This document shows positions 17,241-25,728 of a stretch of 64,000 bases of DNA, one piece after another; within the stretch, counting starts at the first letter, position 1; each line of letters opens with the position of its first letter. The position numbers and the translations under genes are program-made. The stretch is from Pseudolysinimonas_A sp041984585. Lineage in GTDB: Bacteria > Actinomycetota > Actinomycetes > Actinomycetales > Microbacteriaceae. Location: positions 3,378 through 67,377 of the forward strand of contig JBHIXX010000011.1 in assembly GCA_041984585.1 (NCBI GenBank), written 5' to 3'. A model generated the notes under the pieces. It had not been told where the DNA came from. It saw only the letters and a list, made by a program, of their open reading frames with translations, and searched no databases.

Positions 17241-17487
17241 CATGTGGTTCAACATTCCGCCCGCTCGCGCGCGGATCACTTCTCTGGCAGTGCACAGCCG
17301 TAGCTGGGCCGCGGGAAGCAGAACGAGACTTCAATCGAATCCCGATTCCTGAGCGCTTTCGAGTGCCGGGAATCCTCGCGCGTGCGGGGAACGGGTTAGC
17401 AGAAGAACAGTGGTGCGCGACAACCCCTCGGGGGTTCGCGGGTGCGGGTCCGAAGGGATGCCGCACGTACAGGAGAGAGAGAAACGC
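17241..17487 (+). other. Long structured S10 operon leader
   Basis: Part of the 433-base gene-free stretch 17055-17487; the rest holds the two terminators and the promoter. No ORF is supported here. Two structures stand out. At 17344-17374 a GATTCC/GGAATC stem encloses GCGCT-TTCG-AGTGC, a UUCG-capped helix. At 17416-17440 a CGCG and AACCCC/GGGGTT hairpin lies 48 bases before rpsJ. Long S10 leaders are autoregulated by L4 in enterobacteria; whether this unrelated leader works likewise is unknown. Confidence 0.55.
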
Positions 17488-17796
17488 ATGGCGGGACAGA
17501 AGATCCGCATCCGGCTGAAGTCGTACGACCACGCCGGTCTCGACGCCTCGGCGCGCAAGATCGTCGACACCGTGACCAACGCCGGTGCGACCGTCGTCGG
17601 CCCCGTTCCGCTCCCGACGGAGAAGAACGTGGTCGTCGTGATCCGCTCGCCGCACAAGTACAAGGACTCCCGCGAGCACTTCGAGAAGCGCACCCACAAG
17701 CGCCTCATCGACATCATCGACCCGACGCCCAAGGCCGTCGACTCGCTCATGCGTCTCGACCTGCCGGCCGACGTCAACATCGAGATCAAGCTCTGA
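17488..17796 (+). CDS. rpsJ: 30S ribosomal protein S10
   Basis: 102 residues. MAGQKIRIRLKSYDH start, RSPHKYKDSREHFE and the C-terminal VNIEIKL are standard. ATG 17488 follows an AGGAGAGAGAGAAA site. First gene of the S10 operon. Confidence 0.99.
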   Translation: MAGQKIRIRLKSYDHAGLDASARKIVDTVTNAGATVVGPVPLPTEKNVVVVIRSPHKYKDSREHFEKRTHKRLIDIIDPTPKAVDSLMRLDLPADVNIEIKL

Positions 17797-17843
17797 CGCG
17801 CTCCGAAGCCGTCGCGCCCGAAAAGCCAGAGGACACAGTCATC

Positions 17844-18494
17844 ATGACCATCACCAGGACCACGAAGGGACTGCTGGGCACCAAGCTCGGCATGACCCAG
17901 GTCTGGGACGAGAACAGCAAGCTCGTGCCGGTCACCGTCGTGCAGATCAGCCCGAACGTCGTGACGCAGATCCGTACCCCCGAGAAGGACGGCTACTCCG
18001 CCGTGCAGATCGCGGCCGGTGCGATCGACCCGCGCAAGGTCAACAAGCCGAGCGCCGGCCACTTCGAGGCCGCCGGCGTCACGCCGCGCCGCCACCTGAC
18101 CGAGATCCGCACCTCCGACGCCGCCGAGTACCAGCTCGGCCAGGAGATCGCGGTCGACGTCTTCGAGGCGGGCCAGCTGGTCGACGTCGTCGGCACCAGC
18201 AAGGGCAAGGGCTTCGCCGGCGTCATGAAGCGCCACAACTTCCAGGGCGTCTCCGCGTCGCACGGTGCGCACCGCAACCACCGCAAGCCCGGCTCGATCG
18301 GCGCCTCGTCGACCCCGAGCCGCGTGTTCAAGGGCATGCGGATGGCCGGGCGCATGGGTGGCGACCGCGTCACCGTCCAGGGCCTCACCGTCCACTCGGT
18401 CGACGCCGAGAAGGGCCTGCTTCTGGTCAAGGGCGCCGTCCCCGGCGCGCGCGGCCGTCTCGTGTTCGTCCGCACCGCGGTGAAGGGAGCCTGA
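17844..18494 (+). CDS. rplC: 50S ribosomal protein L3
   Basis: 216 residues. Starts GLLGTKLGMTQVWDE, with the tip-loop segment HGAHRNHRKPGSIGA that reaches toward the peptidyl-transferase centre. AGAGGA precedes ATG 17844. Two bases separate it from rplD. Confidence 0.99.
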   Translation: MTITRTTKGLLGTKLGMTQVWDENSKLVPVTVVQISPNVVTQIRTPEKDGYSAVQIAAGAIDPRKVNKPSAGHFEAAGVTPRRHLTEIRTSDAAEYQLGQEIAVDVFEAGQLVDVVGTSKGKGFAGVMKRHNFQGVSASHGAHRNHRKPGSIGASSTPSRVFKGMRMAGRMGGDRVTVQGLTVHSVDAEKGLLLVKGAVPGARGRLVFVRTAVKGA

Positions 18495-18496
18495 CC

Positions 18497-19141
18497 GTGG
18501 CCACCACCATCGACGTCGTCGACGCCAAGGGCAAGAAGGCCGGTTCGGTCGAGCTGCCCGCGTCGCTTTTCGACGTGCAGACCAACGTGCCCCTGATCCA
18601 CCAGGTCGTCACCGCGCAGCTCGCGGCCGGCCGTCAGGGCACCCACAAGACCAAGACCCGCGGCGAGGTGTCCGGGTCGGGACGCAAGCCGTTCAAGCAG
18701 AAGGGCACCGGCCGCGCCCGTCAGGGTTCGGTGCGGATGCCGCAGCACACCGGCGGCGGCACCGTCCACGGCCCCCAGCCGCGCGACTACTCGCAGCGCA
18801 CCCCCAAGAAGATGGTCGCGGCCGCCCTGCTCGGCGTGCTCTCCGACCGCGCCCGGGGCGAGCGCCTGCACGTGGTCTCCGGTTTCGGCGGCGACGTGCC
18901 CTCGACCAAGTCGGCGGCCGCGGTGCTGGCTGGCCTCGAGCTCGGCCGCAACGTGCTCGTCGTGCTCGAGCGCGGCGACGAGGTCGGGCTGAAGAGCCTG
19001 CGCAACCTGCGCGACCTGCACGTGCTGTTCGCCGACCAGCTCAACGCCTACGACGTGGTCGTCAGCGACGACGTCGTGTTCACCCAGAGCGCCCTCCAGG
19101 CGTTCGTGGACGCCAAGACCGCGAAGGAGTCGGCCCAGTGA
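18497..19141 (+). CDS. rplD: 50S ribosomal protein L4
   Basis: 214 residues from GTG 18497. The exit-tunnel loop with TRGEVSGSGRKPFKQKGTG and RQGSVRMPQHTGGG is intact. In other bacteria L4 is the regulator of the S10 leader, which makes the structured leader upstream of interest. Overlaps rplW by 4 bases. Confidence 0.99.
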   Translation: MATTIDVVDAKGKKAGSVELPASLFDVQTNVPLIHQVVTAQLAAGRQGTHKTKTRGEVSGSGRKPFKQKGTGRARQGSVRMPQHTGGGTVHGPQPRDYSQRTPKKMVAAALLGVLSDRARGERLHVVSGFGGDVPSTKSAAAVLAGLELGRNVLVVLERGDEVGLKSLRNLRDLHVLFADQLNAYDVVVSDDVVFTQSALQAFVDAKTAKESAQ

Positions 19142-19437
19142 GCGGCTACAACAAGGACCCGCGCGACATCATCCTCGCGCCGGTGGTCAGCGAGAAGAGC
19201 TACGGGCTGATCGACGAGGGCAAGTACACCTTCATCGTCGACCAGCGCGCCAACAAGACCGAGATCAAGCTCGCCATCGAGAAGATCTTCGGCGTCAAGG
19301 TGGCGGGCGTGAACACGCTCAACCGCGTGGGCAAGGCGCGCCGCACCCGCTTCGGGTACGGCAAGCGCAAGGACACCAAGCGCGCGATCGTCACCCTCAA
19401 GTCCGGCTCGATCGACATCTTCACGGCTGTCGGCTAG
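19138..19437 (+). CDS. rplW: 50S ribosomal protein L23
   Basis: 99 residues from GTG 19138. PRDIILAPVVSEKSYGL and the KRAIVTLKSG end are typical. Docking site for trigger factor and SRP at the tunnel exit. Confidence 0.99.
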   Translation: MSGYNKDPRDIILAPVVSEKSYGLIDEGKYTFIVDQRANKTEIKLAIEKIFGVKVAGVNTLNRVGKARRTRFGYGKRKDTKRAIVTLKSGSIDIFTAVG

Positions 19438-19456
19438 GACCAGGAGAAGCACAGAC

Positions 19457-20299
19457 ATGGCCATTCGCAAGTACAAGCCGACGACCCCCGGTCGCCGCGG
19501 CTCGTCGGTCGCCGACTTCGCCGAGATCACCCGATCGACGCCGGAGAAGTCGCTGCTGAAGCCGCTGCCGAAGTCGGGCGGTCGCAACAACTCCGGTCGC
19601 GTGACCACCCGCCACATCGGCGGCGGCCACAAGCGCCAGTACCGCGTCATCGACTTCCGTCGCAACGACAAGGACGGCGTCAACGCCAAGGTCGCGCACA
19701 TCGAGTACGACCCGAACCGCACCGCGCGCATCGCGCTGCTGCACTACGTCGACGGCACCAAGCGCTACATCCTGGCGCCGGAGAAGCTCAAGCAGGGCGA
19801 CATCGTCGAGAACGGTCCGGGCGCCGACATCAAGCCGGGCAATAACCTGCCGCTGCGCAACATCCCGGTCGGCACCCTGGTGCACGCCATCGAGCTCCGT
19901 CCCGGTGGCGGCGCCAAGATGGGCCGCTCGGCCGGCGCCTCGGTGCGTCTCGTCGCCAAGGACGGCCCGTACGCCCAGCTGCGTCTGCCCTCGGGCGAGA
20001 TCCGCAACGTCGACGTGCGCTGCCGCGCCACGATCGGCGAGGTCGGCAACGCCGAGCAGTCGAACATCAACTGGGGCAAGGCCGGCCGCAAGCGCTGGAA
20101 GGGCGTCCGCCCGACCGTCCGCGGTGTGGCCATGAACCCGATCGACCACCCGCACGGTGGTGGTGAGGGCAAGACCTCCGGTGGACGCCACCCGGTCAGC
20201 CCGTGGGGCCAGCCGGAGGGCCGGACCCGTCGTCCCAACAAGCCGAGCGACAAGCTCATCGTCCGTCGCCGCACCGTCGGCAAGAAGCGCAAGGGCTAG
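19457..20299 (+). CDS. rplB: 50S ribosomal protein L2
   Basis: 280 residues. RHIGGGHKRQYRVIDF, GRSAGASVRLVAKDG and the peptidyl-transferase-proximal MNPIDHPHGGGEG (with the conserved His) are all present. CAGGAGAA ribosome-binding site. Confidence 0.99.
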   Translation: MAIRKYKPTTPGRRGSSVADFAEITRSTPEKSLLKPLPKSGGRNNSGRVTTRHIGGGHKRQYRVIDFRRNDKDGVNAKVAHIEYDPNRTARIALLHYVDGTKRYILAPEKLKQGDIVENGPGADIKPGNNLPLRNIPVGTLVHAIELRPGGGAKMGRSAGASVRLVAKDGPYAQLRLPSGEIRNVDVRCRATIGEVGNAEQSNINWGKAGRKRWKGVRPTVRGVAMNPIDHPHGGGEGKTSGGRHPVSPWGQPEGRTRRPNKPSDKLIVRRRTVGKKRKG

Positions 20300-20308
20300 G
20301 AGCAGAGA

Positions 20309-20590
20309 ATGCCGCGCAGTCTCAAGAAGGGGCCGTTCGTCGACGAGCACCTGTTCCGCAAGGTCCAGGCGCAGAACGAGGCCAACAGCAAGAACGTGAT
20401 CAAGACCTGGTCGCGCCGCTCGATGATCGTGCCGGCGATGCTGGGTCACACCATCGCCGTCCACGACGGCCGCAAGCACATCCCGGTGTTCGTCACCGAG
20501 ACGATGGTCGGCCACAAGCTCGGCGAGTTCGCGCCCACGCGCACCTTCCGTGGGCACGTGAAGGACGACCGGAAGGGACGGCGTGGCTGA
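20309..20590 (+). CDS. rpsS: 30S ribosomal protein S19
   Basis: 93 residues: MPRSLKKGPFVDEHL, TWSRRSMIVPAMLGHTIAV and the basic C terminus DDRKGRRG. TGATG overlap with rplV. Confidence 0.99.
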   Translation: MPRSLKKGPFVDEHLFRKVQAQNEANSKNVIKTWSRRSMIVPAMLGHTIAVHDGRKHIPVFVTETMVGHKLGEFAPTRTFRGHVKDDRKGRRG

Positions 20591-21141
20591 TGGTTGAGTC
20601 GATCGCCCGGGTGCGACACATCCGGGTCACCCCGCAGAAGGCCCGCCGCATCGTGGATCTGATCCGCGGCAAGCAGGCCGAGGAGGCCCTGGCCATCCTC
20701 AAGTTCGCGCCGCAGTCGGCGTCGGAGCCGGTGTACAAGCTCGTCGCCTCGGCGATGGCGAACGCCCGGGTCAAGGCCGACGCGTCGAACGCGTTCCTCG
20801 ACGAGCGCGACCTCGTGGTCCGCCGCGCGTACGTGGACGAGGGCACCACCCTGAAGCGGTTCCAGCCGCGTGCCCAGGGTCGCGCCTTCAAGATCCTGAA
20901 GCGCACGAGCCACATCACCATCGAGCTGGCGACGCCCGACGAGCTGGCGGCGGCCACGGCCGCTCCGGCGAAGGCCCCCGCGAAGGCGGAGAAGCCGGCC
21001 GAGAAGAAGCCGGCCGCGAAGTCGACCGCTGCGAAGAGCACCACCGCCAAGTCCTCGACCGCGAAGTCGAGCACCGGCGGCACCAAGTCGGCCGCGAAGC
21101 CCGCGGCGAAGAAGACCACCGAGAAGGCGGAGGCGGAGTAA
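20590..21141 (+). CDS. rplV: 50S ribosomal protein L22 with Lys/Ala-rich C-terminal extension
   Basis: 183 residues, against about 110-130 for most L22. The core ends near residue 115 (SHITIELATPDEL). A tail of about 65 residues of A-K-P-A-E-K and S-T-A-K-S type follows and resembles histone H1 or HupB tails. The beta-hairpin (RRAYVDEGTTLKRFQPRAQG) that lines the exit tunnel is normal. ATG 20590 overlaps the rpsS stop. Confidence 0.98.
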   Translation: MVESIARVRHIRVTPQKARRIVDLIRGKQAEEALAILKFAPQSASEPVYKLVASAMANARVKADASNAFLDERDLVVRRAYVDEGTTLKRFQPRAQGRAFKILKRTSHITIELATPDELAAATAAPAKAPAKAEKPAEKKPAAKSTAAKSTTAKSSTAKSSTGGTKSAAKPAAKKTTEKAEAE

Positions 21142-21896
21142 TGGGCCAGAAGGTCAACCCCTACGGCTTCCGACTCGGGATCACCACCGACCACGTGTCG
21201 CGCTGGTTCTCCGACTCGACGAAGCCCGGGCAGCGCTACGCGGACTACGTGGCGGAGGACGTCAAGATCCGGCAGCTGCTGAAGTCGACGCTCGACCGCG
21301 CCGGCGTGGCCCGCATCGAGATCGAGCGGACCCGCGACCGGGTGCGCGTCGACATCCACACCGCCCGTCCGGGCATCGTGATCGGCCGCCGCGGCGCCGA
21401 GGCCGAGCGCATCCGCGCCGACCTCGAGAAGCTCACCGGCAAGCAGATCCAGCTCAACATCCTCGAGGTGAAGAACCCCGAGGCCGAAGCCCAGCTCGTC
21501 GCGCAGGGCATCGCCGAGCAGCTCTCCGCTCGTGTGGCGTTCCGCCGCGCGATGCGCAAGGGCCTGCAGGGCGCGCAGCGCGCCGGCGCCAAGGGCGTCC
21601 GGATCCAGGTGTCGGGTCGACTCGGCGGCGCCGAGATGAGCCGGTCGGAGTTCTACCGCGAGGGCCGGGTGCCGCTGCACACGCTCCGCGCGAACATCGA
21701 CTACGGCTTCTACGAGGCCCGCACCACCTTCGGCCGCATCGGCGTGAAGGTCTGGATCTACAAGGGCGACATCACCAACAAGGAGCTCGCCCGCGAGCAG
21801 GCGGCGCAGAAGTCGCAGCGCCCCGAGCGTCGTGACGGCGGCCGCGGCCGTGGCCCGCGCTCGGAGCAGCCGGTCGCGGCGGGAGCGGAGAAGTAA
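21141..21896 (+). CDS. rpsC: 30S ribosomal protein S3
   Basis: 251 residues: MGQKVNPYGFRLGIT, the KH-domain loop IVIGRRGAEAERIR, and the S3 C domain GRLGGAEMSRSEFYREG. A basic Arg/Gly tail (RPERRDGGRGRGPR) extends beyond the core. Overlaps the rplV stop as TAATG. Confidence 0.99.
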   Translation: MGQKVNPYGFRLGITTDHVSRWFSDSTKPGQRYADYVAEDVKIRQLLKSTLDRAGVARIEIERTRDRVRVDIHTARPGIVIGRRGAEAERIRADLEKLTGKQIQLNILEVKNPEAEAQLVAQGIAEQLSARVAFRRAMRKGLQGAQRAGAKGVRIQVSGRLGGAEMSRSEFYREGRVPLHTLRANIDYGFYEARTTFGRIGVKVWIYKGDITNKELAREQAAQKSQRPERRDGGRGRGPRSEQPVAAGAEK

Positions 21897-21898
21897 TC

Positions 21899-22318
21899 AT
21901 GCTGATTCCCCGCAAGGTCAAGCACCGCAAGCAGCACCACCCGAAGCGCACCGGTCAGGCGACCGGCGGCACCACGGTGGCGTTCGGCGAGTACGGCATC
22001 CAGGCCCTCACCCCGGCCTACGTGACGAACCGCCAGATCGAGGCTGCGCGTATCGCCATGACCCGTCACATCAAGCGTGGCGGCAAGGTGTGGATCAACA
22101 TCTACCCCGACCGTCCGCTCACCAAGAAGCCCGCCGAGACCCGCATGGGTTCGGGTAAGGGCTCGCCGGAGTGGTGGGTCGCCAACGTCAAGCCGGGCCG
22201 CGTGCTGTTCGAGGTCGCCGGCGTCCCGGAGGAGCTCGCCCGCGGCGCGCTCACCCGGGCCATCCACAAGCTGCCCCTCAAGGCACGCATCATCAAGCGC
22301 GAGGAAGGTGACGCCTGA
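21899..22318 (+). CDS. rplP: 50S ribosomal protein L16
   Basis: 139 residues, standard length: MLIPRKVKHRKQHHPKR, FGEYGIQALTPAYVTNRQIEA and GSGKGSPEWWVA near the A site. Stop overlaps the rpmC start (TGATG). Confidence 0.99.
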   Translation: MLIPRKVKHRKQHHPKRTGQATGGTTVAFGEYGIQALTPAYVTNRQIEAARIAMTRHIKRGGKVWINIYPDRPLTKKPAETRMGSGKGSPEWWVANVKPGRVLFEVAGVPEELARGALTRAIHKLPLKARIIKREEGDA

Positions 22319-22650
22319 TGGCCGTCGGATCGAAGGAGCTGCTGCCCGTCGAGCTCGACACGTTCGAGGACGAGCGCCTCGTCGACGAGCTCAAGAAGGC
22401 CAAGGAGGAGCTGTTCAACCTGCGCTTCCAGTCGGCCACCGGCCAGCTCGAGAGCCACGGGCGGATCCGCGCCGTCAAGCGCGACATCGCCCGCATCTAC
22501 ACCGTCATCCGTGAGCGCGAGCTCGGCATCCGGGCCACCCCGGCGCCGATCGAGAAGCCCGTGAAGACGGCGAAGAAGACCACCGCGAAGAAGGCCGATG
22601 AGGCCGAGGCCCCGGCCGACGTCGCGGAGACCGCCGAGGAGAAGAACTGA
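22318..22650 (+). CDS. rpmC: 50S ribosomal protein L29 with C-terminal extension
   Basis: 110 residues, while the L29 core is about 65-75. The core has DELKKAKEELFNLRFQSATGQLE and RIRAVKRDIARIYTVIRERE. A tail of about 35 residues (KTAKKTTAKKADEAEAPAD) follows: basic first, then acidic. TGATG start. Confidence 0.98.
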   Translation: MAVGSKELLPVELDTFEDERLVDELKKAKEELFNLRFQSATGQLESHGRIRAVKRDIARIYTVIRERELGIRATPAPIEKPVKTAKKTTAKKADEAEAPADVAETAEEKN

Positions 22651-23006
22651 TGGCTGAGACGAAGGCCGCCGCGAAGCCCGCGGCCAAGAAGTCGGCCGAG
22701 CCCCAGGCCGCTGCCGGCCACGAGTCGGCCGAGCACGACGTGCGCGACGCCGACGCCCGCGGCTACCGCAAGGTGCGCCGCGGCTACGTGACGAGCGACA
22801 AGATGGACAAGACCATCACGGTCGAGGTCGAGGACCGGGTCAAGCACCCGCTCTACGGCAAGGTCATCCGTCGCACGTCGAAGGTGAAGGCCCACGACGA
22901 GCAGAACACCGCCGGCATCGGCGACCTCGTCGTCATCGCCGAGACCCGACCGCTGTCGGCGTCGAAGCGCTGGCGGCTCGTCGAGATCGCAGAGAAGGCG
23001 AAGTAG
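22650..23006 (+). CDS. rpsQ: 30S ribosomal protein S17 with N-terminal extension
   Basis: 118 residues. The S17 OB-fold core starts at about residue 40 (RKVRRGYVTSDKMDKTITV). Before it is an Ala/Lys-then-acidic extension that is part of the same frame from ATG 22650. No internal start with a ribosome-binding site is seen closer to the core. Confidence 0.98.
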   Translation: MAETKAAAKPAAKKSAEPQAAAGHESAEHDVRDADARGYRKVRRGYVTSDKMDKTITVEVEDRVKHPLYGKVIRRTSKVKAHDEQNTAGIGDLVVIAETRPLSASKRWRLVEIAEKAK

Positions 23007-23009
23007 GCG

Positions 23010-23378
23010 ATGATCCAGCAGGAGTCCCGGCTCAAGGTCGCCGACAACACCGGCGCCAAGGAGCTGCTCACCATCCGCGTGCTCGGCGGGTCGGGTCGGC
23101 GCTACGCCGGCCTGGGCGACACGATCGTCGCCACCGTCAAGGACGCCATCCCGGGCGGCAACGTCAAGAAGGGTGATGTCGTCAAGGCCGTCATCGTGCG
23201 CACCGTCAAGCAGACGCGGCGCCCCGACGGCTCGTACATCAAGTTCGACGAGAACGCCGCCGTCATCCTGAAGGCGGATGGCGACCCGCGCGGGACGCGC
23301 ATCTTCGGGCCGGTCGGCCGCGAGCTGCGCGACAAGAAGTTCATGAAGATCATCTCGCTGGCACCGGAGGTGCTGTAA
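23010..23378 (+). CDS. rplN: 50S ribosomal protein L14
   Basis: 122 residues, exact family length: MIQQESRLKVADNTGAKELL, GDVVKAVIVRT and FGPVGRELRDKKFMKIISLAPEVL. Interacts with L19 and 16S helix 14. Confidence 0.99.
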   Translation: MIQQESRLKVADNTGAKELLTIRVLGGSGRRYAGLGDTIVATVKDAIPGGNVKKGDVVKAVIVRTVKQTRRPDGSYIKFDENAAVILKADGDPRGTRIFGPVGRELRDKKFMKIISLAPEVL

Positions 23379-23381
23379 GTC

Positions 23382-23741
23382 ATGGCCAAGATCAAGAAGG
23401 GCGACCTCGTCCAGGTGATCAGCGGTCCCTCGCAGGACCGCGGCGGCGACCGCGGCAAGCAGGGCAAGGTCATCGAGGTGCTCGTCGAGCAGAACCGCGT
23501 CGTCGTCGAGGGCGTCAACTTCGTGACCAAGCACGTGCGCGTCGGCCAGACGCAGCGCGGCACGAAGACCGGCGGCATCGAGACGATGGAGGCGCCGATC
23601 CACATCTCGAACGTCGCGCTCGTCGACCCCAAGACCAAGAAGCCGACCCGCGTGGGTTTCCGCGAGGAGACCACCGAGAAGGACGGCGTGAAGAAGACCG
23701 TTCGCGTGCGCTACGCGAAGAAGTCCGGAGAAGAGATCTGA
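23382..23741 (+). CDS. rplX: 50S ribosomal protein L24
   Basis: 119 residues. KOW motif MAKIKKGDLVQVISG, then GPSQDRGGDRGKQGKV. The usual DKGK turn is expanded by a few residues (SQDRGGDRGK), which I associate with Micrococcales. Overlaps the rplE start. Confidence 0.98.
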   Translation: MAKIKKGDLVQVISGPSQDRGGDRGKQGKVIEVLVEQNRVVVEGVNFVTKHVRVGQTQRGTKTGGIETMEAPIHISNVALVDPKTKKPTRVGFREETTEKDGVKKTVRVRYAKKSGEEI

Positions 23742-24343
23742 TGTCCGCTGCTGTCGCTGCGCCGGCTGGCCGAATCCAGCCGCGCCTCAAGGCGAAGTAC
23801 AAGAGCGAGATCGCCGCGACCCTCACCGAGCAGTTCGGGTACACCAACCCGCACCAGGTGCCGGGCATCGTGAAGATCGTCGTGAACACCGGCGTCGGCG
23901 AGGCCGCGCGCGACTCGAAGGTGATCGAGGGGGCCATCAAGGACCTCACGCTGATCACCGGGCAGAAGCCGCAGGTCACCAAGGCGCGCAAGTCGATCGC
24001 GCAGTTCAAGCTGCGCGAGGGGATGCCGATCGGCGCCCACGTGACACTGCGCGGCGACCGCGCCTGGGAGTTCCTCGACCGTCTGCTCTCGCTCGCGCTG
24101 CCCCGCATCCGCGACTTCCGCGGACTGTCGGACCGTCAGTTCGACGGCAACGGCAACTACACCTTCGGTGTCACCGAGCAGAGCATCTTCCACGAGATCA
24201 ACCAGGACGACATCGACCGCGTGCGCGGTTTCGACATCACCGTCGTGACCACCGCCCGCACGGATGACGAGGGTCGCGCCCTGCTGCGCGCGCTCGGCTT
24301 CCCGTTCAAGAACTCCGACGCCGCGGCGGCGGAGGCCCAGTAA
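23741..24343 (+). CDS. rplE: 50S ribosomal protein L5
   Basis: 200 residues: PRLKAKYKSEIAATLTEQFGY, KIVVNTGVGEA, REGMPIGAHVTLRG and GFDITVVTTARTDDEGRALL. Binds 5S rRNA. The next gene is rpsH, not rpsN. Confidence 0.99.
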   Translation: MSAAVAAPAGRIQPRLKAKYKSEIAATLTEQFGYTNPHQVPGIVKIVVNTGVGEAARDSKVIEGAIKDLTLITGQKPQVTKARKSIAQFKLREGMPIGAHVTLRGDRAWEFLDRLLSLALPRIRDFRGLSDRQFDGNGNYTFGVTEQSIFHEINQDDIDRVRGFDITVVTTARTDDEGRALLRALGFPFKNSDAAAAEAQ

Positions 24344-24358
24344 GCCCAACAAGGTCGG

Positions 24359-24392
24359 CATCCGGTCGGTGCTCTTGAGGAGCAAGCGGATG
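24359..24392 (+). other. Nested hairpin in the rplE-rpsH gap where rpsN would lie
   Basis: CATCCG (24359-24364) pairs with CGGATG (24387-24392) around TGCTC-TTGAG-GAGCA. The gap 24344-24424 is only 81 bases and cannot hold the 61-codon zinc-type rpsN usually found here; no CxxC-coding stretch exists in it. Confidence 0.45.
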
Positions 24393-24424
24393 TCGAAACC
24401 GGCTGAGTAAAGGAAACAGCACCC

Positions 24425-24823
24425 ATGACCATGACGGACCCCGTCGCCGACATGCTGACGCGGCTTCGCAACGCCAACCGTGCCTACCACGACACGGTGT
24501 CGCTGCCGAGCAGCAAGCTCAAGACCCACATCGCCGAGATCCTCCAGAAGGAGGGCTACATCTCGGGTTGGGACGTCGCGGACGCCCGCGTCGGCAAGAC
24601 CCTGACCATGACGCTCAAGTACGGCCCGAACCGCGAGCGGTCGATCGCCGGCATCAAGCGCGTCTCGAAGCCGGGACTGCGCGTCTACGCGAAGTCCACC
24701 GAGATCCCCCACGTTCTCGGCGGGCTCGGCGTCGCCATCCTGTCCACCTCCTCGGGGCTCCTGACCGACCGCGAGGCCACGAAGAAGGGCGTGGGCGGGG
24801 AAGTCCTCGCCTACGTGTGGTGA
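24425..24823 (+). CDS. rpsH: 30S ribosomal protein S8
   Basis: 132 residues: MTDPVADMLTRLRNANRA, and the RNA-binding C-terminal part (STSSGLLTDREATKKGVGGEVLAYVW). In enterobacteria S8 represses the spc operon. AAAGGAAA site before ATG 24425. Confidence 0.99.
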   Translation: MTMTDPVADMLTRLRNANRAYHDTVSLPSSKLKTHIAEILQKEGYISGWDVADARVGKTLTMTLKYGPNRERSIAGIKRVSKPGLRVYAKSTEIPHVLGGLGVAILSTSSGLLTDREATKKGVGGEVLAYVW

Positions 24824-24829
24824 TCTGAC

Positions 24830-25366
24830 ATGTCGCGTATCGGACGTCTCCCCATCACCGTGCCCGCCGGGGTCACGGTCACCGTCGACGGCGCCCTCGT
24901 CACCGTCAAGGGCCCGAAGGGCGAGCTGAGCCACACCGTGGCGTCGCCCATCGAGGCCAAGCTCGACGACGGCACCATCACGGTCTCCCGCCCCGACGAC
25001 GAGCGCGAGTCGCGCTCGCTCCACGGGCTCACCCGCACCCTCATCAACAACCTGATCATCGGGGTGACCGAGGGCTACGCGAAGAGCCTCGAGGTCGTCG
25101 GCACCGGGTACCGCGTGCAGTCGAAGGGCAGCTCGATCGAGTTCGCCCTGGGCTACTCGCACCCGATCACCGTCGACCCGCCCGCCGGCATCTCGTTCGA
25201 GGTCGAGGGCAACACCAAGCTCACCGTCCGCGGCATCGACAAGCAGGCCGTGGGCGAGGTCGCCGCCAACATCCGCAAGCTGCGCAAGCCCGAGCCCTAC
25301 AAGGGCAAGGGTGTGCGCTACGCCGGCGAGGTCGTGCGGCGCAAGGCCGGAAAGAGTGGGAAGTAA
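24830..25366 (+). CDS. rplF: 50S ribosomal protein L6
   Basis: 178 residues with two repeated L6 folds: MSRIGRLPITVPAGV, SLHGLTRTLINNLIIGVTEG, and the C-terminal NIRKLRKPEPYKGKGVRY. Confidence 0.99.
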   Translation: MSRIGRLPITVPAGVTVTVDGALVTVKGPKGELSHTVASPIEAKLDDGTITVSRPDDERESRSLHGLTRTLINNLIIGVTEGYAKSLEVVGTGYRVQSKGSSIEFALGYSHPITVDPPAGISFEVEGNTKLTVRGIDKQAVGEVAANIRKLRKPEPYKGKGVRYAGEVVRRKAGKSGK

Positions 25367-25368
25367 CC

Positions 25369-25728
25369 ATGGCCACCATCTCCAAGTCCGCGCAGCGTGA
25401 CCGTCGTCACGCGCGCCTCCGCAAGCGCATCACCGGAACGACCGAGCGTCCGCGCCTGGTCGTCACCCGGTCCGCCCGCCACGTCTTCGTGCAGGTCGTC
25501 GACGACTCGAAGGGTCACACGCTCGCCTGGGCGTCGACGCTCGAGTCCGACCTGCGCGGGTTCAGCGGGGACAAGACCGCCAAGTCCCGGAAGGTCGGCG
25601 AGCTGATCGCCGAGCGCGCGAAGCAGGCGGGCGTCAGCGCCGTCGTCTTCGACCGGGGCGGGAACAAGTTCGCCGGTCGTGTCGCAGCGATCGCCGAAGG
25701 AGCCCGTGAAGGAGGGCTGCAGCTGTGA
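25369..25728 (+). CDS. rplR: 50S ribosomal protein L18
   Basis: 119 residues: RHARLRKRITGTTERPRLVV, HVFVQVVDD, and VVFDRGGNKFAGRVAAIAEGAREGG shortened to the usual 5S-binding end. Overlaps rpsE by 4 bases. Confidence 0.99.
   Translation: MATISKSAQRDRRHARLRKRITGTTERPRLVVTRSARHVFVQVVDDSKGHTLAWASTLESDLRGFSGDKTAKSRKVGELIAERAKQAGVSAVVFDRGGNKFAGRVAAIAEGAREGGLQL

Noticed and set aside
24344..24424. A small or degenerate rpsN
   Set aside because: Only 81 bases, with no CxxC-coding pairs in any frame; nothing of S14 remains.
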